This document shows positions 31,078 through 42,948 of a DNA stretch of 64,000 nt, piece after piece. The first letter of the stretch is position 1. Each line of letters starts with the position of its first letter. The stretch is from NCBI GenBank assembly GCA_019203745.1, contig CP078104.1, positions 3,348,001 to 3,412,000 of the forward strand, given 5' to 3'. The position numbers and the translations under genes were made by a program. Source of the DNA: Chryseobacterium sp. E1. GTDB lineage: Bacteria > Bacteroidota > Bacteroidia > Flavobacteriales > Weeksellaceae. The notes under the pieces were generated by a model that was given only the letters and a program-made list of their open reading frames with translations, was not told the DNA's origin and did no database searches.

Positions 31078-33174
31078 TTGAAAAAATATTTATTGCTTTT
31101 TACAATGCTGCTATGCAGTGTTGTCTGGGGACAGCAAAAGGATACTGACAAACCTGTTACCCCTCATATACGTCTTAAAGCAGATGCTAAAAAGACAAAA
31201 TATCACTAAGGTGGGCCGTAGACGAACCTTTGGCATGGCAAAGAGCCAATAAAACAGGCTTTACTTTAAAAAGGTATGTGCTGGTCAGAAATGGAAAAGT
31301 ACTTCCGAAACCTGAAGAAAAAGACCTTGGAACTTTTAAAGCTGCTTCTGAAAATGAATGGAAGAAAATAGTAGAAAAAAATGACAATGCTGCTATTGTT
31401 GCCCAGTCTCTTTTCGGGGATAGTTTTGAGGTGGAAATGGGAGAAAAGCAGGGCAAGCTAGAAGGTGTTGTCAATAAATCTGCAGAAATAGAACAGCGTT
31501 TTGCCTATGCCCTTATGGCGGCTGATCTGGATTTTGAAGTAGCAAAACTTGCCGGATGGGGCTATACTGATACTGACGTGAAACCCAATGAAAGATACCT
31601 TTACACGGTAAGTACAGCACAGGATGGCCAATCTATAAATGTGATTTCTGTAAAAGGAGAGGCTCTGGCTTCTCTCGCTGCTACGAATGAACTGCCTAAA
31701 CCATTGGATTTTATTGGAATATTTAGAGACCAAACGGTAACACTGTCCTGGGAATATCTGCAGCTTCGTGAAACTTATACCGCTTACTACGTGGAGAGAG
31801 CTCAGGAAGGAGGTACGTTTAAAGAATTGGGAGACCTTCCGGTGATGAATATGAATGATAATGACGGCAGGCAAACCCATGGGATGGTATTCGTAGACTC
31901 ACTGAAACAGAATAATGCCAAATTCAGTTACAGAATCCGTGGGAAAACTATTTTTGGAGAATATGGGCCGTATTCTGATATTGTTTCCGGCGCAGGTAAA
32001 AAAGCATGGAAGCTACTCCAAGGATTTCTGAACTCAGCATTGGCGAAGACGAAAGCATTGCTTTAGAATGGGAATTCCCAAAGAAGCAGAAAAAGATATT
32101 GCTTCCTTTGAACTGTTACATTCCGAAACCGATGCACAGAACAGCTACAAAACCATCAAGAACAAAATTCCTGTTACTGAAAGAAACTTGGTAACAAAAA
32201 GCCTTGCACCATCCAATTATTATAAAATTCAGGCCGTTGGAAAAGGTGGTGATAAACGTGAATCGTTTTCAGTTCTTGCACAACCCAATGATATAACACC
32301 TCCGGAAACACCAGCCGATTTTAAAGGTAAAATAGATTCTCTGGGAGTCGCTCATCTGGAGTGGAAAGCCAATACGGAAAAAGACCTTGAAGGCTATCAT
32401 GTTTTCAGAGGAATTCAAAAAGGAGATGAATTGGTAAGGCTTACCCCACAGGCAATTACTCAAAATAAGTTTGAAGATAAAGTTGTACTGGAGAATCTGA
32501 ACTCTAAGGTCTATTATTATATCACGGCTACAGATCGTCGTAAGAATCAATCCAAACCATCCATTATTCTGGAACTTGAAAAACCGGATAAGGTGAGACC
32601 ACAGGCTCCTGTTTTCACAGAATATAAACTGGAAGATGATGGTAGAATAACATTGCACTGGCTGAAGAGCCATAGTGATGATGTTGCTTCTCATCAGCTA
32701 TACCGTCAGGCTAAAGATTCAGAAGATAAAAGCTGGAAGTTGATCTATGAAACCAAAGAAATCAAACCGGATTATATCTACACAGATAAAGATGTAGAAG
32801 TGAATAAGCAGTACACGTATTACATGCTTGCCATAGACAAAAGCCGGCTAAAGTCAGATAAATCTCAGGAAATGACCCTCAGAAGCAACAGCTTTGAACC
32901 ACAATCCATCCTTACCAACCTTTCCGGTTCAGCCGGCAAAAGTAGAGCACAGATTGAACTGAGCTGGAAGATTGATGGAAATGGAGTAGGAGAAATTATA
33001 GTCTACCGTCAGAAAGGAACAGAAAAACCAAGTCTTTGGGGAACATTAACTGGAAATCAGAACTTTCTGGAAGACAGATCCATCCAGGTAGGAAATACCT
33101 ATACCTACTATTTGAAACCGATGATGAAGGACAACCATGTTGCAAAAACCGAAAAAATAACTATCGAATATTAA
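31078..33174 (+). CDS. secreted fibronectin type III repeat protein, frameshifted
   Basis: About 698 residues. It starts at a TTG (31078): KKYLLLFTMLLCSVVWGQ is a signal peptide, and no ATG is available nearby. After an N-terminal part (SLRWAVDEPLAWQRANKTGF), FN3-type domains follow: PLDFIGIFRDQTVTLSWEYL, ITPPETPADFKGKIDSLGVA with HLEWKANTEKDLEGYHVFRG, KVRPQAPVFTEYKLEDDG with ITLHWLKSHSDDVASHQLYR, and a last one ending KITIEY. Frames change near 31200 and 32008. No type IX sorting domain is seen at the end. It is followed 12 bases later by the SprB-repeat gene, so likely an operon. Probably a surface protein working with its neighbours. Confidence 0.75.
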
Positions 33175-33185
33175 ACACAAGATAA

Positions 33186-36100
33186 ATGAGAAGAATTTTA
33201 TTTTCACTATTAATCATGGTGAATGCCCTTGTTTTTGCTCAATCCAGCATTTCAGGAGATGCTAAATACAAACTATCCTTAAATGGCTGGGTAGGCCTTG
33301 CGGGATCAGAAAGCTGCGGTACATTCAGAGGATTGCAGTGGATTACAACATTTTATCAGAATGGGACTAATCAGAATATATTTGGTTCCTATGGGAATCG
33401 AGGGGAAACATTTTATAATGCTTCCATACAATATGATAATATATTTTTATACCAAACAGAACAGAATAACAAGACTGAGTATCCATACAACTAACAGAAG
33501 AGGTAATTTAAGCTGTTCATCCTATGAGAATGAAGGAAATCCCCGGTTTCAGAATGCATGAACAGGTATTACGATTTTTCAGAGTTTGAACAGATTGAAC
33601 GTCATTTTCCTGGTAATGTTACCATAAAATCTGTTCCATTTGTTACCTTGAATACTCCTACAGGAAATAATGTCAATATTTCAGGAGAGGAGTTTTTAAC
33701 CATTACTTTGCCTGATAACATAGATAATCAATACTATAACTGGGAGTTTTCAGTAGGAGATATCAATAATTTCACTCCTTTTCCAGCACAGTTTAACCAC
33801 GTGCCGGTGCTTCATTTAAAAGGAAAAGATTTTCTTACAGATAACGATTTTGGTAAAACCATTTACATCCGTGTCAATATGGAAAACTGTACCAATGCTC
33901 CTGCCACTTCTAATATTATAGCATTTTCTTATTATAAATCTGCCCTCATATTCTTTCAAGTGTGGTGTCTCCTGCTAAATGTTTCGATTCAACAGATGGA
34001 AGTGTTACTTTAAATTTTGACAGAGTATTGGCATCCGGTGAAACACTGAAAATATCATTGTTGAATACAGATACAGGGGCTGCCGTTTTAAATCAGGATA
34101 TTACCAGCCAGCTTCAGGCTAATACATCATATGTTGTTCAGAATCTTGCGCCAGGAAAATATAAACTTGACCTATTGGGAACCTATGGATCCAATGCCAC
34201 TTATACAGATGGCCCGGATCATACCATTAGTTTTGAAATTGTAAAGCCTACTCCGGTTACCTTCTCAATGACTTCCCAAACCAATGTATACTGTTTTCAG
34301 GGAAATGATGGGATTATTGCATTAACAGCCGGTGGCGGGCAAAATCAGTTTCAATATACAGTAACCAAAGATAATCAGCCTTATCTTGACTGGACAGATT
34401 TTAGTAACGGTGCCAATACACAAATACAAAATCTGGCGGCAGGAGTCTATAAAATAAAAGTAAGAGATTCCAATCTCTGTGTAGCGAAAGAGGGTGGCAA
34501 TGAAAAAGAAATTACAATAACCATTACCCAACCTGCTGCTGCAATAGCTATTCCCGCATCTGAAACGGAAATTTCACAGCCAACAGGATATGGACTAAGC
34601 AATGGCTATATTTCTGTGAGAGTTATTGGCGGAACTCCCAATACCAACGGTTCCTATGACTTTGAATGGCGAAAAGATACAGCTAACGGAACCGTGATTA
34701 CTACAGGAATTACAGCAGATGCCACAAACAATCCTTTTACGATTAAACTTGACGGGCTTCCTGCCGGGAAATATTATTTAACCGTAAAAGATAAAAACTA
34801 TTCAAGTGCATCCAGCCAGCTGGGGAATTGTGGAATTATTTCTCAGGAATTTATCGTAGATCAGCCTTTGCCATTAATTTCCAATATTGAAATTCAAAAG
34901 CAGATATCCTGTAATATAGCCAACGATTATCAATATAAAGCAGACCTTAATGGCAACGGGATTCCGGATGAGGCTGAAGATGGTGTTCTGAAAGCAGTAG
35001 TAACGGGAGGAGTAGGAGCATATACTTATCAATGGCAGATTCAGAATGGTGGTGTTTTCCAGAATATTGGGGTGCTACGCAATCTACATTGGCAAATCTT
35101 ACAATCGGTACTTATAAAGTCCTTGTAAAAGATGCCAATAACAATACTACAGATGTCCAATTTACATTTGTATTTCCTGCACAGCTGGCAATTACCTTAT
35201 CAGCAAGTACGATTGCATGCTACAACCAGAGTAGTGGCCAGGTGTCTGTTACCGCCACAGGAGGTACCGGAGCATATTCTTACCAATGGAATACCAATGA
35301 TACTACGCCTACAGTAACAGGATTATCTGCAGGAACTATTTTGTTCTGGCGAATGATTCCAAAAACTGTAAAACGAGTGGCAGTATTCAGATTATCGGGC
35401 CGGATGAATTGCTTATTGAAGACCTGTCAGTAAATCATCCTATTTGTTTTGGAGCTGCGAATGGTGAGATTAAAATTAATATCACAGGAGGTAAAGCTCC
35501 TTACAATATCGTTTGGTCAAACGGAGTAACAGGATTAAATAACACCGGAATTATGGCAGGAACTTATACTGTCACTGTTACCGATGCCAATGGATGCAGT
35601 ATCTTCAGAAATTATACCCTTACAGACCCTGCCCAGCTTAAAGTAGATTTGGGGCCTGATATCACTTTATGTTTAGGAGATACACAAACGTATAATGTTG
35701 ATATCAATGAAGCTGGATCAACCTATCAGTGGAAAGATCAGACAGGAAATATTATCTCTTCCAATTCATCCGTTACCTTATCCAAAGCGGGTACCTATAC
35801 AGTTTTGATTACAGACTCCAAAGGGTGTACGGCAACAGATGAAGTAGTCATTAAAAATTCTATGGATGTGCTGGATCCACAGCTGATGCTGACAACTCAT
35901 GCCTATGTTGAATCCACTGTAGTCCTTGTTAATACTTCTCCAACGAAACCCGAAAAAGTTGCATGGGTAATTCCTGATACACCGGAGATTCAGGTTCTTA
36001 ATAAAACAGATGACTTTTTAGAACTGAAATTTTCCAAAACAGGATCCTATGAAATTGGGCTTAAAGGCATGCAGGGAGAATGTGTAAAAACATTTTATAA

Positions 36101-36410
36101 GAAAGTAGTTGTTGAAGAAAATACATCGGGAGTCAATACCAATCCGGTAAAAGCTTCTAATGTAAGAGAATTCACGATTCTTCCCAATCCCAATAAAGGT
36201 GTATTCAAAATACTGGTAGGACTTGATGTAGGAGCACCGGTAAAAGTAAGAATTGTTGATATGGTTTCCCATGAAGCGTACCCGGCAGTTGAAATGCCTT
36301 CATCCACATTCTTCACGATTCCTTACAGCACTTCACTTCCGGCAGGAACATACCTCGTTATATTGGAAACAAGAAATGAAGCCCTGGTGAAGAGAATGCT
36401 TGTACAATAA
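33186..36410 (+). CDS. SprB-repeat surface protein with type IX secretion sorting domain, frameshifted
   Basis: About 1,075 residues. Signal peptide MRRILFSLLIMVNALVFAQ. From about 33960 there are at least five SprB-type repeats, each with a Cys, a (D/G)G(x)I/V strand and GGT/GG-AYTYQW: CFDSTDGSVTLNF, CFQGNDGIIALTAGGG, GVLKAVVTGGVGAYTYQWQI, CYNQSSGQVSVTATGGTGAY, CFGAANGEIKINITGGKAPY. Then an Ig-like domain (DLGPDITLCLGDTQTYNVDI) and a C-terminal type A sorting domain: FTILPNPNKGVFKILV to LPAGTYLVILETRNEALVKR. Frame changes near 33480, 33545, 33940, 35068, 35335. SprB of Flavobacterium is the mobile gliding adhesin; this protein is a smaller relative, exported by the type IX system. Confidence 0.85.
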
Positions 36411-36437
36411 TATAACCATGATGAAAAAAATAAATCA

Positions 36438-37787
36438 ATGAAAACTTACAAGAATTTAAACATACTGTACTTTCTTTGTATAGTTGCGTTCCTGTTCAAC
36501 GGATGTGCTGTAGAAGAAAGTATACCTGTAAAGGCTGATTTTAGTATAAAAGTGATTAATAATGATTTTTCAGTTCCTAAAAGTTGAAATTACCAACAGA
36601 TCTACAGGAGCTGAAACCTATGAATGGTCATTTGAAGGAGCTTCAGTTACCGGTTCCACTGAAAAAGTCCGCAGCCTATTACTTATGCCGCCCCGGGTAT
36701 TTATAAAATCAAGCTGAAAGCCTCGAATAAAGATGGCAATGTAGATACCAAAGAAGTTGAAGTAAAAGCAGATGCTGCGGTAAATGTAGACTTTGAATGG
36801 CAGATGCAGGGCAGTGATATTGCTCCGGTTACGCTAAAAATGGTCAATAAATCTTTAGGAGCCACCCAATATCTTTGGGAGTTTGAAGGTGGAAATCCAT
36901 CCACTTCCAATGAAGAAAACCCAAGTGTAGTATTTACAACACCGGGAGATCATGCGATTAAACTTACTGTTTCCAACGGTCTGGAAACCTATTCCACACA
37001 AAAGACCGTGAACGTAAAACCTGCTATGACGATTGATTTTAATTGGTCTGTGGATGCTATTGATAATGATTATCAGGCTCCTGTAGTACTTCATCTTAAT
37101 AATCTGTCAACCAATGCTGCCTCATATGAATGGATTGTCTCTGGCGGAGTTCCAGCCACATCAACAGCAACGAGTCCTGATATCACACTTCCCGCTGCAG
37201 GAATCTATACCATTATATTAAAGTCTACCAATGATAAAGAGACAAAAACGCTGCAGAAACAGGTAACGGTGTTGCCGGATTCCAACCTGTTGTCATTCAG
37301 TGATATTCAATTGGGAATCAATAGCGCTCACGCTGCTGTTGGATGTTTTTTCTCATCCGAACTTGGAAAAGTAATTAAGCAGGGAGAAGTAAATGCAACC
37401 AATGGTTCCAAAATAGATTTTGCCTTCTTTGGGCTGAATTCAACCTTCCTGTATAACCAGTTTGTAGCACCGGATGAGGTTCAGAATACAGGATTCATTG
37501 CCATTCCTAATGCTGTTCATACCAAAGTGATCAACTCGCAGGAGTCTGTAGGTGTACAGCTTTCTCCATCAGGTTTTGATGCTTTGGACTCCGGAAATGA
37601 TTTCTCTTCCATCAATGTTGTAGAAACCAATGCAGGAAAAGCTCCGTTCAACAATTCTACAGTACCAAGGGTGGTTCTTTTCCAGACTGCTGACGGAAGA
37701 AAAGGGGCCATCAAAATCAAGAATTTTGTAACCAATGGGCCGAATTCTTATATAGTAGTGGATATTAAAGTACAAAAACAACCTTAA
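36438..37787 (+). CDS. PKD-domain lipoprotein, frameshifted
   Basis: About 450 residues. MKTYKNLNILYFLCIVAFLF ends in a lipobox NGC. Three PKD-like domains follow: TGAETYEWSFEGASVTGST, LGATQYLWEFEGGNPSTSNE with NPSVVFTTPGDHAIKLTVSN, and NAASYEWIVSGGVPATSTAT with PAAGIYTIILKSTN. The last 150 residues (DIQLGINSAHAAVGCFFSSE onward) are a separate unknown domain. Frames change near 36582 and 36668. It starts 27 bases after the SprB-repeat gene and ends 10 bases before the barrel gene, so it is in the same operon. Likely a surface lipoprotein. Confidence 0.75.
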
Positions 37788-37797
37788 AGCTTTTTAT

Positions 37798-39549
37798 ATG
37801 AATAGAATTTATACAAAAAGTACTGTTTTGTTGCTTTTAACCTCAATTTTTACATTGAATAAGGCTCAGGAAGTAGATTTAGAGAACATTGGAAAAAGAA
37901 CGATAGAAGAGCTTAAGAAGAATCCTTTTAAAATCAGTGGCGGAATTTCAGCAAATTCTGTGTTCTACAGTTCAAACATTTACAGCGGCAGAGCTCCATT
38001 TACCTATTTTTTAAATGGAAATCTTAATCTTGGACTTTACAGGTGGAGTATGCCCATTTCTTACAGCTTTACCAATCAGGGAAGCCAGCTGGGATATCAG
38101 GTTCCATTCAAATTTAACAGATTAAGCATTGCTCCCAAATACAAATGGGTAAAGGCTTATATTGGAGATGCCAATATGACCTTCACTCCCTATACCTTTA
38201 ACGGATTATTGTTTACCGGAGCAGGCCTGGAGCTTACTCCCAATATCCCTCTGAAAGTTGCTGTAATGACAGGAAGACTCAATAAAGCCGTTGAAGACGA
38301 TGGAAATCCAAATACAATTCCAGCCTACCGAAGAATGGGATATGGTGCCCATATCAGGTGGGAAGAAGAAAGATATAAACTTGGTTTGGTAGGGTTTTAT
38401 GCCAAAGATGATTTAGGTTCTTTGTCTGTCGCTCCGGATACCAAAGGAGTTCTTCCACAGGAAAACCTTGTCTTATCCATGACCGGAAGTTTTATGATTG
38501 ATAAGAACCTGGAAGTCTATGGAGAATATGCCAATACAGCATTAGTGGAAGACCTGAGAGCTAACTCCCAAGGTGCCGTAAAAAAGGAGTGGCTTCAAAA
38601 TTCCTTTCTCTTAATTCTTCTATGCAGAATTATTCAGCTTATAATGGAGGTGTTAATCTGAAACTTAAAAAGGAATGATTGGGGTAAGATATGAAAGAAT
38701 TGATCCGGGATACAGAACGCTGGGAGCTTATTATTTCAATAATGACCTTGAAAATATTACTTTAAATACTGCCTTCACCCTATGGAAAGATAAGCTATCG
38801 ATTGCTGGAAATATAGGAAGACAGCGTGATAATCTGGACAGACAGAAATTTAAACAGACCAGCCGTTGGGTAGGAGCTGTTAATGCCAATCTGAAAGCTT
38901 CTGATAAACTTATGATTACAGCAAGTTACTCCAACTTTACCATGTTTACGAACAAACAGTTGAATCAGTTTAACAATATCAACAACAATCCACTGTTGAT
39001 CCAGCAGCCAAAAGATTCTATTGATTATAAGCAGATTTCACAGAATACCAATATCAACGTGAATTATGTTATTTCCAGTACCAAAGATAAGGTACAGAAT
39101 ATTAATCTGAACTATTCCCTGAATGATATGGTAAACAGAGAAAATGGAATCGTAAGAAGAGGTGGCTTATCCAGATTTCACAATGCTAATGTAAATTATA
39201 GCTTAGGATTTCCTGAAAAGAAGATGAATATTGCAACTTCATTTAATTACACCCATACATATGCTGCTTCTCAGAGATCAAGTATTTGGGGACCGGCAAT
39301 AACGGTGACTAAAGCCTTCCTTAAAGAAGATAAGCTGAAAACCAGTGTGGGAGCATCATATAACCATTCGGTAGTTCTTCCGCAAATATAAATGTGACTA
39401 ATTTCAGGCTGGGAGCGAATTATATTCCATGGAAGAGACATAGTTTTGATCTTAATTTTATTCAGATGTTTAGAAAAACTGATCAGGCTATTGAAAACCC
39501 AAGCTTACATGAGATGACTTGTACGGTAGGGTATAACTATAGTTTCTAG
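37798..39549 (+). CDS. outer-membrane beta-barrel-like protein, last gene of the toxin locus, frameshifted
   Basis: About 583 residues. Signal peptide MNRIYTKSTVLLLLTSIFTL; then many alternating amphipathic strands with aromatic ends: SYSFTNQGSQLGYQVPFKF, FTGAGLELTPNIPLKVAVMT, DKLSIAGNIGRQRDNLDRQ, KLMITASYSNFTMFTNKQ, FRLGANYIPWKRHSFDLNF. It ends MTCTVGYNYSF, with the terminal Phe typical of outer-membrane barrels. Frames change near 38590, 38670 and 39380. No plug or TonB box is seen. It may anchor or export the proteins made upstream; that is inference from the operon. Confidence 0.7.
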
Positions 39550-39561
39550 AAATAGAATTAT

Positions 39562-39603
39562 AAAAAAACAGCTAATTATTTACAAATCAAATAATTAGCT
39601 GTT
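39562..39603 (-). terminator. terminator of tRNA-Gln (minus strand)
   Basis: A perfect 15-bp stem AACAGCTAATTATTT / AAATAATTAGCTGTT with a 7-base loop; on the minus strand it is followed by seven T. It also separates the convergent toxin locus. Confidence 0.85.
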
Positions 39604-39611
39604 AGTGTAAG

Positions 39612-39682
39612 TAGACCCACAGGGATTCGAACCCCAGATGACTGAACCAAAATCAGTAGTGTTACCGCTACACCATGGGTCT
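39612..39682 (-). tRNA. tRNA-Gln (anticodon TTG)
   Basis: On the minus strand the acceptor stem AGACCCA / TGGGTCT, anticodon stem ACTGA / TCAGT with loop TTTTGGT giving anticodon TTG, and the T-loop GTTCGAATC are all present. CCA is not encoded. Confidence 0.95.
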
Positions 39683-40047
39683 GTTTTGATGCTGCGAAAT
39701 TATATAAATTATTTTAAATATAAAAATCTAAATTAAAGATTCATTAACATAATAAGTAGTTTGGTAGCTTTACTTATTGATAGCCAAATAATTATTTTTA
39801 GGATAAATTTTTTAAAAAATATTTGCTTTTACATTAAAATAGCCTGATCAGGGATTATTTGAGCCATTTAAATGAAAATATTGAGATAAGTTACCGGCAG
39901 AATAGCAGTTTCCGGCCCCCTCTTCAGTTTCCTTACTTAACTATTAAATTATAAAATCTTATCTTTGCAAAAAAATTGGGCTCCAAAAGTTGGAGTAACC
40001 CATTAATAACATATCCTGAGCACAGCAAAGGATTATTAAACATTTTT
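39683..40047. other. intergenic region upstream of der
   Basis: About 365 bases between tRNA-Gln and der. No gene seen. TATCTTTG (39960-39967) fits a -7 box about 80 bases before der, without a good -33. An inverted pair AATAAGTA / TACTTATT lies near 39751-39778. Confidence 0.4.
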
Positions 40048-41358
40048 ATGTCAAATATTGTCGCAATCGTTGGACGTCCCAACGTAGGAAAATCCACGCT
40101 TTTTAACCGTTTATTAGAAAGAAGAGAGGCTATTGTAGATTCTACAGCCGGTGTTACTAGAGACCGTCACTACGGAAAATCTGACTGGAATGGGGTAGAC
40201 TTTACCGTTATTGATACCGGTGGGTATGATGTAGGTACAGATGATATCTTTGAAGAAGAAATCCGTAAGCAGGTACAACTAGCCGTAGATGAAGCAACTT
40301 CCATTATATTTATGATGAATGTGGAGGAAGGACTTACCGATACGGATCACGAAATTTACAGACTTCTGAGAAGATCCAATAAACCGATCTATATTGTTAT
40401 CAATAAAGTAGATTCTGCCAAAGAAGAACTTCCGGCAACAGAATTCTATCAGTTAGGTATCGATAAGTATTATACACTTTCTTCAGCTACAGGTTCCGGA
40501 ACAGGAGATCTGTTGGATGATATCGTTAATGATTTTCCTACTACAGAATATAAAGATCCTTTCGAAGGATTGCCTAAGATCACCATTGCAGGCCGCCCGA
40601 ATGTTGGAAAGTCTACAATGACCAATGCTTTATTGGACGTTGAAAGAAATATTGTAACCGATATTGCAGGAACTACCAGAGACAGTATCCAGACGCTATA
40701 CAACAAATTCGGTCATGAGTTTGTATTGGTAGATACAGCCGGAATGAGAAGAAAGTCTAAAGTAAATGAAGACCTTGAATTCTATTCCGTAATGCGTTCT
40801 ATCCGTTCTATTGAATATTCTGATGTGGTCATCATCATGGTAGATGCTACGCAGGGATGGGAGTCTCAGGATATGAATATTTTCGGATTGGCTCAGAAAA
40901 ACAGAAAAGGAATTGTGATTCTTGTCAACAAATGGGATTTGATCGAAGATAAGCAGACCAATACAATGCGTGATTTTGAAAAATCAATCAAAGATAAAAT
41001 CGGCCAGTTCCAGGATATTCCGATTCTTTTCGTTTCTGCTTTGACCAAGCAAAGAATTCTGAAAGCTGTAGAAGTGGCAATGGAGGTGTATGAAGACCGT
41101 AAAAAGAAAATCAAGACTTCAAAACTGAACGAAGTAATGCTTCCTATTTTCGAAAGAACTCCGCCACCGGCACTTAAAGGAAAATATATCAAAATCAAAT
41201 ATTGTGTTCAGCTTCCTACTCCGTCGCCGCAGTTTGTATTCTTCTGTAATCTTCCGCAGTATGTGAAGGAGCCGTATAAGAGATTTACTGAAAACCAGTT
41301 GAGAAAAGAATTCGGATTTACCGGAGTTCCGATCGAAGTGTACTTCAGACAAAAATAA
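40048..41358 (+). CDS. der: ribosome-assembly GTPase Der (EngA)
   Basis: Essential GTPase needed for assembly of the 50S subunit. Start at 40048 (MSNIVAIVGRPNVGKSTLFN); the longer upstream frame is not conserved. It has two G domains: first with GRPNVGKST (P-loop), DTGGYD and NKVDSA; second with GRPNVGKST (about 40594), DTAGMRRKSK and NKWDL. A C-terminal KH-like domain (about residues 350-436) includes RTPPPALKGKYIKIKYC, TPSPQFVFFCN and GFTGVPIEVYFRQK. 436 residues, intact, normal length. Confidence 0.96.
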   Translation: MSNIVAIVGRPNVGKSTLFNRLLERREAIVDSTAGVTRDRHYGKSDWNGVDFTVIDTGGYDVGTDDIFEEEIRKQVQLAVDEATSIIFMMNVEEGLTDTDHEIYRLLRRSNKPIYIVINKVDSAKEELPATEFYQLGIDKYYTLSSATGSGTGDLLDDIVNDFPTTEYKDPFEGLPKITIAGRPNVGKSTMTNALLDVERNIVTDIAGTTRDSIQTLYNKFGHEFVLVDTAGMRRKSKVNEDLEFYSVMRSIRSIEYSDVVIIMVDATQGWESQDMNIFGLAQKNRKGIVILVNKWDLIEDKQTNTMRDFEKSIKDKIGQFQDIPILFVSALTKQRILKAVEVAMEVYEDRKKKIKTSKLNEVMLPIFERTPPPALKGKYIKIKYCVQLPTPSPQFVFFCNLPQYVKEPYKRFTENQLRKEFGFTGVPIEVYFRQK

Positions 41359-41375
41359 AAACAATGATTATAAAG

Positions 41376-41411
41376 AAATCTGGTGAGGAAAACCCTTGCC
41401 AGATTTTTTAT
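41376..41411 (+). terminator. der terminator
   Basis: Stem AAATCTGG / CCAGATTT with a 15-base loop followed by a T run. Confidence 0.65.
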
Positions 41412-41514
41412 AGACCTACTTTATTCTATTCGGCCTCCAACTGCAGATTCGTTTTTTAGTTGTAATTTTGCAGAATTCAAACGTCGATTTACCTAATTAA
41501 AAATTAAAATCTTC

Positions 41515-42164
41515 ATGCTTACTATATTATCTCAAAACTTTTCTCTTGTCAATGAGTGGATTAACGAACTTCGAAACATTGAAATTCAGCATGACCGTAT
41601 GAGATTCCGTAGAAATATGGAAAGAATCGGAGAAATTGCAGCTTTCGAAATCAGTAAAGGTTTAGAGCAGAGAGAAGTTGAAATCCAGACTCCGTTAGAT
41701 ACCATAAAAAGCAGAGAAATTGCAGTTCAGCCGGTGATTACTACCATATTAAGAGCCGGAGTGCCTTTGTTTGAAGGGATTTTGAATTATCTGGACAGAG
41801 CAGACTGTGGTTTTGTAGCAGCCTACAGAAAACATGATGCAAACGATTATTTTTCCATCAAACAGGATTACCTTACTTGTCCCAACATTGAAGGAAGACC
41901 CTTAATCGTAGCAGATCCTATGCTGGCAACAGGTGCTTCATTAATTGAAGCGATCAAGGATTTGCTTACTAACGGAAATCCCACACAACTTCACATTGTG
42001 GCTGCTATTGCCTCAAGACAAGGAGTAGAAACCATTCAGAATGCATATCCTGATGCTCATATTTGGGTAGGAGCTATAGATGAACATTTAACTTCAAAAG
42101 GATATATCACTCCTGGTTTGGGGATGCCGGAGATTTAAGCTACGGAGAAAAACTTCAGCGATAA
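41515..42164 (+). CDS. upp: uracil phosphoribosyltransferase, frameshifted near the end
   Basis: Pyrimidine salvage: uracil + PRPP to UMP. Start MLTILSQNFSLVNEWINELR; family motifs RFRRNMERIGEIAAFEIS, ILRAGVPLFEGILNYL and the PRPP-binding loop LIVADPMLATGASLIEA. One G is lost near 42122 (TTTGGGGATG); the repaired C-terminus GLGDAGDLSYGEKLQR is the uracil-binding end of Upp, with the stop at 42164. About 216 residues, normal length. It converges on the next gene with a single base between the two stop codons. Confidence 0.93.
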
Positions 42165-42165
42165 A

Positions 42166-42851
42166 TTAAGAAAGATTCCAGAAATCTTTTATTAAATTCA
42201 ATAATAAATTTGGTCGTACTTTATCCATTGGATGTTTGGTATCCGGGAGTACGGCCAATTTTGCATCAGGAAGGCTTCTGTAAACCTGTAAACTCTCTTC
42301 AATGCTTACCATATTATCTTTATCGCCTACCATGATCTGGGCAGGAACTGTAATCGTACCCAGGTTATTTTTCAAAGGAGGGTTTTCCCCAGATCAATCA
42401 TTAATTCAGCAATAGCCGGAAGAAGTTCTTTCCATTGAGGTCCGTGTTGAGATTCTAAAAGCTGAGCGTATTGCGGAACTTTTTCTGTAATTACCTCTGG
42501 ATTTAGCATTTTAGCTTCTTTTCTTGCCTGTTCTTCAGACCAGTCAAATTTTGTACCCAAGGTAATGACTGATTTTACATTGTCAGGAACTTTCATTGCG
42601 TAGCAAAGAGCAACATATCCGCCCATACTATGTCCGAAAATAGAAACATCAGTCAGATTGTGCTTTTCACAGTATACAGCCAGTTCCTGAGTGTATTTTT
42701 CAATTGTAATACCGCTTTCAGGAAGCTCAGTATCCCCGTGTCCGGAAAATAAAGGGGTGTGAATACTAAAATAACGGGATAATTCTTCCACATAAGGAGT
42801 GAAAATATCGTTGTGGCCTAAAGCTCCGTGTAACAAGATCAGATTGGGCAT
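42166..42851 (-). CDS. alpha/beta hydrolase, frameshifted
   Basis: About 228 residues. MPNLILLHGALGHND holds the oxyanion HG; nucleophile elbow GHSMGG gives Ser75; catalytic Asp is in VGDKDNM and His in DTKHPMDKV. One G is lost near 42385, between AELMIDLGK and the repaired NPPLKNNLGTITVPAQI. No signal peptide, so cytoplasmic. The substrate cannot be told; many such proteins are esterases or lipases. Confidence 0.85.
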
Positions 42852-42948
42852 TATGGATTAGTTTTCCTGAAAATTAGTAAAAAGAATTGAAAAGAAAGGG
42901 ATGAAAAAGAATTTTGCAGATGTTCACAAATTAAACAAAAACTTAATT

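Noticed and set aside
39562..39682. tRNA-Gln as an integration site for the toxin locus
   Set aside because: The tRNA and its terminator are intact, and no duplicated tRNA 3' end is seen at the other side near 15.2 kb.
40470..41198. Long minus-strand frames inside der, katG, aceA and the toxin genes
   Set aside because: They are shadows of the plus-strand genes, with low-complexity translations and no start context.
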